Virus record (IMG/VR): IMGVR_UViG_3300035670_001452
Location: 1 to 20,609 of that record
Source: a virus
Direction: 5' to 3' (one strand)
Length of the DNA: 20,609 nt
A model generated the notes under the pieces. The model ran no database searches. It was not told the origin of the DNA and saw only the letters and a list, made by a program, of their open reading frames with translations. Shown here piece by piece: positions 19,986 to 20,609 of this stretch (position 1 is the first letter of the stretch; each line of letters begins with the position of its first letter). Both the position numbers and the translations under genes were made by a program.

Positions 19986-20015
19986 ATTATGCCACACCCG
20001 AGTCTCCGGTTGCAA
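19986..20015 (-). promoter_or_regulatory. Promoter of the nrdJ-thyX operon
   Basis: TTGCAA (20010-20015), 18 bases, CATAAT (19986-19991), leftward. Predicted start near 19979, about 32 bases before the GTG of the HicB-like gene. Same -35 and spacing as the tRNA promoters. Confidence 0.62.
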
Positions 20016-20123
20016 CCGCCAGAGGTCACGTTTTTCCCTCGCGGCCCGAACCATCATCCTCTTATGACATAGAGAGTGTTCTTAGACCTCCTTACCATAG
20101 AGAGAGGATACTACTCCTTCTCT

Positions 20124-20139
20124 CTCTATATATATAGAG
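20124..20139. repeat. 16-bp perfect palindrome
   Basis: CTCTATATATATAGAG reads the same on both strands and gives TATATA on either. It lies in a run of CT- and GA-rich direct repeats (catagagag near 20071 and 20094; gaggatactac and gaggatactcc). Confidence 0.6.
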
Positions 20140-20252
20140 GATGATAACAAGGAGACTAGAGGATGGCATCCCTGATAGTCATGCTATCTACTGTGGCCAT
20201 GGATGGCCATGGCTAGTGGAGGATACTCCCTTCTGGCTCTCTCCGGCAACTC

Positions 20253-20346
20253 TGCATGATTATGCACTCCATGCAGTGTTTCATGCATGGTTATGCAGCC
20301 TGAGCGAGGTACCCATGCATAATGATGCAAAATGCATGAATATGCA
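20253..20346. repeat. Four TGCAT-N4-ATGCA inverted repeats
   Basis: Copies at 20253-20266, 20284-20297, 20316-20329 and 20333-20346, with centres 31, 32 and 17 bp apart. The 10 arm bases are identical in all four; the N4 centres differ. Half-sites (ATGCA, TGCAT) occur between copies. The pattern fits a dimeric DNA-binding protein with three-turn spacing, as in an operator array or origin. Confidence 0.8.
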
Positions 20347-20502
20347 GTGGTAAGGGTGGTTGGGCTGCTGTTCCGCATCGGGGAGAGTTTGGAAACTGCT
20401 TTTATTTACCGGGGTCACCTGCCCGTGCATAGGGCGGGCCGATGGGAGCCTACCGAAGGGGCCGCCGAGCATACCGCTATCGGCACGTATCGGTATGCAT
20501 AG

Positions 20503-20601
20503 CGGCCCGATAGCGGCCCGATACCATCCGAACGGCCCGCGATACCGAACGGCCCGACTAGTTGATTGCGCACGCAACTAATCCGAATGTGCGACGGCCC
20601 G
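20503..20601. repeat. Five CGGCCCG repeats
   Basis: Copies at 20503, 20514, 20533, 20550 and 20595, often followed by A(T)A. They alternate with CGATA/TATCG words. The cluster continues to the window edge, so the full extent is unknown. No gene is seen in this stretch. Confidence 0.6.
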
Positions 20602-20609
20602 AGAATACG

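Larger units (their letters stand above)
19954..20609. other. Intergenic control region without genes
   Basis: About 650 bases with no credible ORF. Composition changes from AT/CT-rich (20040-20160) through the TGCAT array to GC-rich repeats. A rightward AAGGAGA before an ATG near 20163 opens only a 17-codon frame. It may separate leftward genes from a rightward set beyond the window, and could contain a replication origin. Confidence 0.5.

Noticed and set aside
20141-20353. 70-codon plus-strand frame in the control region
   Set aside because: Runs through the TGCAT repeats, AGAGG is too close to the ATG, and the protein looks random.

Overview
This window is part of a tailed double-stranded DNA phage genome, probably a siphovirus. 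It has an HK97-type head module (large terminase, portal, protease, capsid, adaptors), a tail tube gene, and nucleotide-metabolism genes typical of larger lytic phages. Every gene I can support lies on the minus strand, so transcription runs from the right end of the window to the left. Shine-Dalgarno sequences are of the AGGAGG type, GTG and TTG starts occur, and promoters look like housekeeping sigma factor sites. The host cannot be named from the sequence; the class II ribonucleotide reductase plus ThyX would suit an actinobacterial phage, but that is inference.

Right end (about 19950-20609): a gene-free control region. It holds four TGCAT-N4-ATGCA palindromes, five CGGCCCG repeats, a 16-bp palindrome and a promoter reading leftward. 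That promoter serves a metabolic operon: a HicB-like protein, an unknown 80-residue protein, nrdJ, a small zinc-binding protein, a two-helix membrane peptide, a secreted Pro/Thr/Ser-rich protein, thyX and a 35-residue ORF. After a large hairpin come two translationally coupled membrane proteins, possibly for lysis.

Middle (about 10470-14480): a dense tRNA array with 37 plausible tRNAs covering all 20 amino acids, plus one degenerate and one truncated tRNA. Nearly all carry an encoded CCA and are separated by only 0-2 nt. Embedded in the array, between tRNA-Leu(CAA) and tRNA-Gln(CTG), is a roughly 309-nt RNA that I identify as RNase P RNA (rnpB): it has the conserved GAGGAAAGTCC block, a P4 helix with the bulged U and a compensatory base change, a long P1, GNRA-capped hairpins and its own consensus promoter. 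A phage carrying the catalytic RNA that matures its own full tRNA set is the outstanding feature here. Two small ORFs also sit in the array; the 55-residue basic one is well supported.

Left (1-10180): the head and tail operon. A promoter near 10165 precedes a putative small terminase, then large terminase, a Com-like zinc finger, a small unknown, portal, a protease-scaffold fusion, major capsid, a small unknown, a GT4 glycosyltransferase, a tiny basic ORF, head-tail adaptor, HK97 gp10-like protein, tail terminator and tail tube (cut by the window edge). Many junctions overlap (TAATG, TAGTG), suggesting translational coupling.
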